64,000 nt of DNA. Source: Marinobacter sp. S6332 (GTDB taxonomy: Bacteria; Pseudomonadota; Gammaproteobacteria; Pseudomonadales; Oleiphilaceae). The notes under the pieces were generated by a model that was not told the DNA's origin, searched no databases, and saw only the letters and a list, made by a program, of their open reading frames with translations. Within the stretch, counting starts at the first letter, position 1; each line of letters begins with the position of its first letter. This document shows positions 63,701 through 64,000 of this stretch, in pieces. The position numbers and the translations under genes were made by a program. The stretch spans positions 62,001-126,000 of the forward strand of contig NZ_JALKAP010000002.1 of assembly GCF_023016045.1 (NCBI RefSeq), in the 5' to 3' direction.

Positions 63701-64000
63701 GGACTCGTAATAGCGACGGGCATCGGCATCTGTGCGAGCAGCTTCACCAAGCATGTCGTAGGAGTAGGTATAACCCTTCGCCATGTAGGATTGGGCTTCG
63801 CTCTGGGCTTCTTCGATATCACGGCCCAGAACAAACTGTCGGCCCATTTCCTTCATGGCCTGCCCCGCAACCGTGCGGACAACCGGCTCACCGAGGCGTT
63901 TAACCAGTTTTCGCAGGGTATCACCCACGGTATGACGCTCAGAATCCTTAAGCAGATTGCTGGTCATTAACAGCGCAACGGTGGTGGAGTTGATAAATGC
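60737..64000 (-). CDS. putA: Bifunctional proline dehydrogenase / glutamate-semialdehyde dehydrogenase PutA, 5' end cut by window
   Basis: 1087 residues are visible and the frame remains open at base 64000 (AFINSTTVALL lies before the first internal Met), so about 100 or more N-terminal residues are off the edge; Met 63967 is internal. Oxidises proline to glutamate. The FAD TIM-barrel runs to about residue 340 with RLVKGAYWDAEIKRAQ. The aldehyde dehydrogenase part has VCFTGSTATAQRI, VAETGGLNAMIVDSTALPEQVV, catalytic Cys in SAGQRCSALRML, and EEIFGPVLHV. A C-terminal about 170-residue domain follows, as in type B PutA. An N-terminal DNA-binding domain cannot be judged. Confidence 0.95.
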   Translation of the reverse strand, partial: AFINSTTVALLMTSNLLKDSERHTVGDTLRKLVKRLGEPVVRTVAGQAMKEMGRQFVLGRDIEEAQSEAQSYMAKGYTYSYDMLGEAARTDADARRYYESYSSAIDSIAKNCKGDVRKNPGISVKLSALLARYEYGQKERVMNELVPRALELAKKAAAANMGFNIDAEEQDRLDLSLDVIEAILSDPALANWDGFGVVVQAFAKRASHTLDWLYALSVKLDRRIMVRLVKGAYWDAEIKRAQVMGLSNFPVFTRKACSDVAYLSCAKKLIGMSDRIYSQFATHNAHSVSAILELTRAAGLKSYEFQRLHGMGESLHNQVLSESGVPCRIYAPVGKHSDLLAYLVRRLLENGANSSFVNQIVDTSITPEEIAKDPIDSVQELGKNLSSKAIVHPADLFGAKRRNSKGWDITDPVTVARINEGRGAFRSHQWSGGPLIAADVTGTEVLEVKNPANPDDLVGHITQANEADVDAAITAAEQGFTSWSAMPAEDRAACVRKVGDLLEENADELFALTTREAGKSLLDGVAEIREAVDFSQFYANEGLRYKDDGEARGIICCISPWNFPLAIFAGQILANLAAGNVVVAKPAEQTSLLAVRAVELMYEAGIPKDAIQLLPGSGSTVGTALTSDSRVAGVCFTGSTATAQRINKVMAENMAPDAPLVAETGGLNAMIVDSTALPEQVVRDVLASSFQSAGQRCSALRMLYVQKDIADNLLEMLYGAMEELGIGDPWALSTDVGPVIDEAARKKIVDHCDKFEREGRLLKKLPVPEKGLFVSPAVLRVSGIEEMEEEIFGPVLHVATFEAKDINKVVDAVNAKGYGLTFGIHSRVDNRVDQIVSRIKVGNTYVNRNQIGAIVGSQPFGGEGLSGTGPKAGGPQYVRRFLKGATAERSAETSNKTVDGKKLDGLIGKLSKLTVPAPTARIQAMEPVFGKVPEPLDAQVEELPGPTGELNRLSNYPRGTVLCLGPDKETALAQAAMALSQGNKVVVIAPGIDDSVGRAAQAGLPIVGVEGLLEPEVLANASGFEAVVSCADQTLLRQYRLALAKRDGALLPLITEHTLDQRFVIERHLCVDTTAAGGNASLIAASE

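Noticed and set aside
1..64000. tRNA, rRNA, CRISPR, insertion sequence or prophage content
   Set aside because: None seen; no cloverleaf-like sequence, repeat-spacer array, transposase or integrase was recognised by eye, though short RNA genes could be missed.

Overview
The window reads as a piece of chromosome from a marine, hydrocarbon-degrading gammaproteobacterium, most like Marinobacter. That is inferred from an AlkB-type alkane monooxygenase beside fatty-acid genes, a fused Mrp/Pha sodium antiporter, a PhoX phosphatase, a single-chain AstA, a close relative of E. coli YbiT and a large PutA. No 16S or other marker is present to prove it. No rRNA, tRNA, CRISPR array, transposase, integrase or prophage gene was recognised. 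The DNA is gene-dense and mostly housekeeping or metabolic.

Layout. 1-3.7 kb: tail of an imelysin gene with its DUF1513 partner, an MFS transporter and a DUF4870 membrane protein. 3.8-9.4 kb (minus strand): a chemoreceptor with a C-terminal sensor region, PhoX, a PEP-CTERM protein and a small lipoprotein; two copies of a 49-bp segment carrying a three-half-site Pho box lie in this block. 9.6-15.2 kb: alkB, a crotonase, a 600-residue acyl-CoA dehydrogenase and a GlxA-type AraC regulator, separated by long perfect palindromes. 15.9-21.7 kb: six-gene mnhA(B)CDEFG antiporter operon. 21.8-28.5 kb: acyl-CoA ligase, ABC exporter, hotdog protein, DadA, YciH and YigZ. 28.5-31.1 kb: Cpx-like two-component pair with a divergent CpxP/Spy-like gene.

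31-64 kb: FemAB-like protein, an EF-hand-like protein, a branched-chain amino acid group (AzlCD, leucine dehydrogenase, LeuT-type transporter), sirtuin, DUF1415, ABC-F protein YbiT, PpiC, peptidoglycan enzymes (SLT_4-like, MtgA, SLT), a second acyl-CoA ligase, an Lrp-type regulator divergent from astA-DUF1338, an AbiTii-domain protein, a ZIP transporter, a lipid kinase, an iron alcohol dehydrogenase and finally putA, which runs off the right edge.

Two things stand out beyond ordinary genes. First, at least five dispersed intergenic elements of about 100 bp share a conserved 52-56 nt asymmetric core but have different, nearly perfect 20-29 bp inverted arms, so structure is kept while arm sequence drifts. 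Second, the Pho-box segment upstream of phoX is duplicated on the far side of a PEP-CTERM gene, which may place that surface protein under phosphate control. Many genes have no strong Shine-Dalgarno; where a start was moved from the longest reading frame the reason is given.
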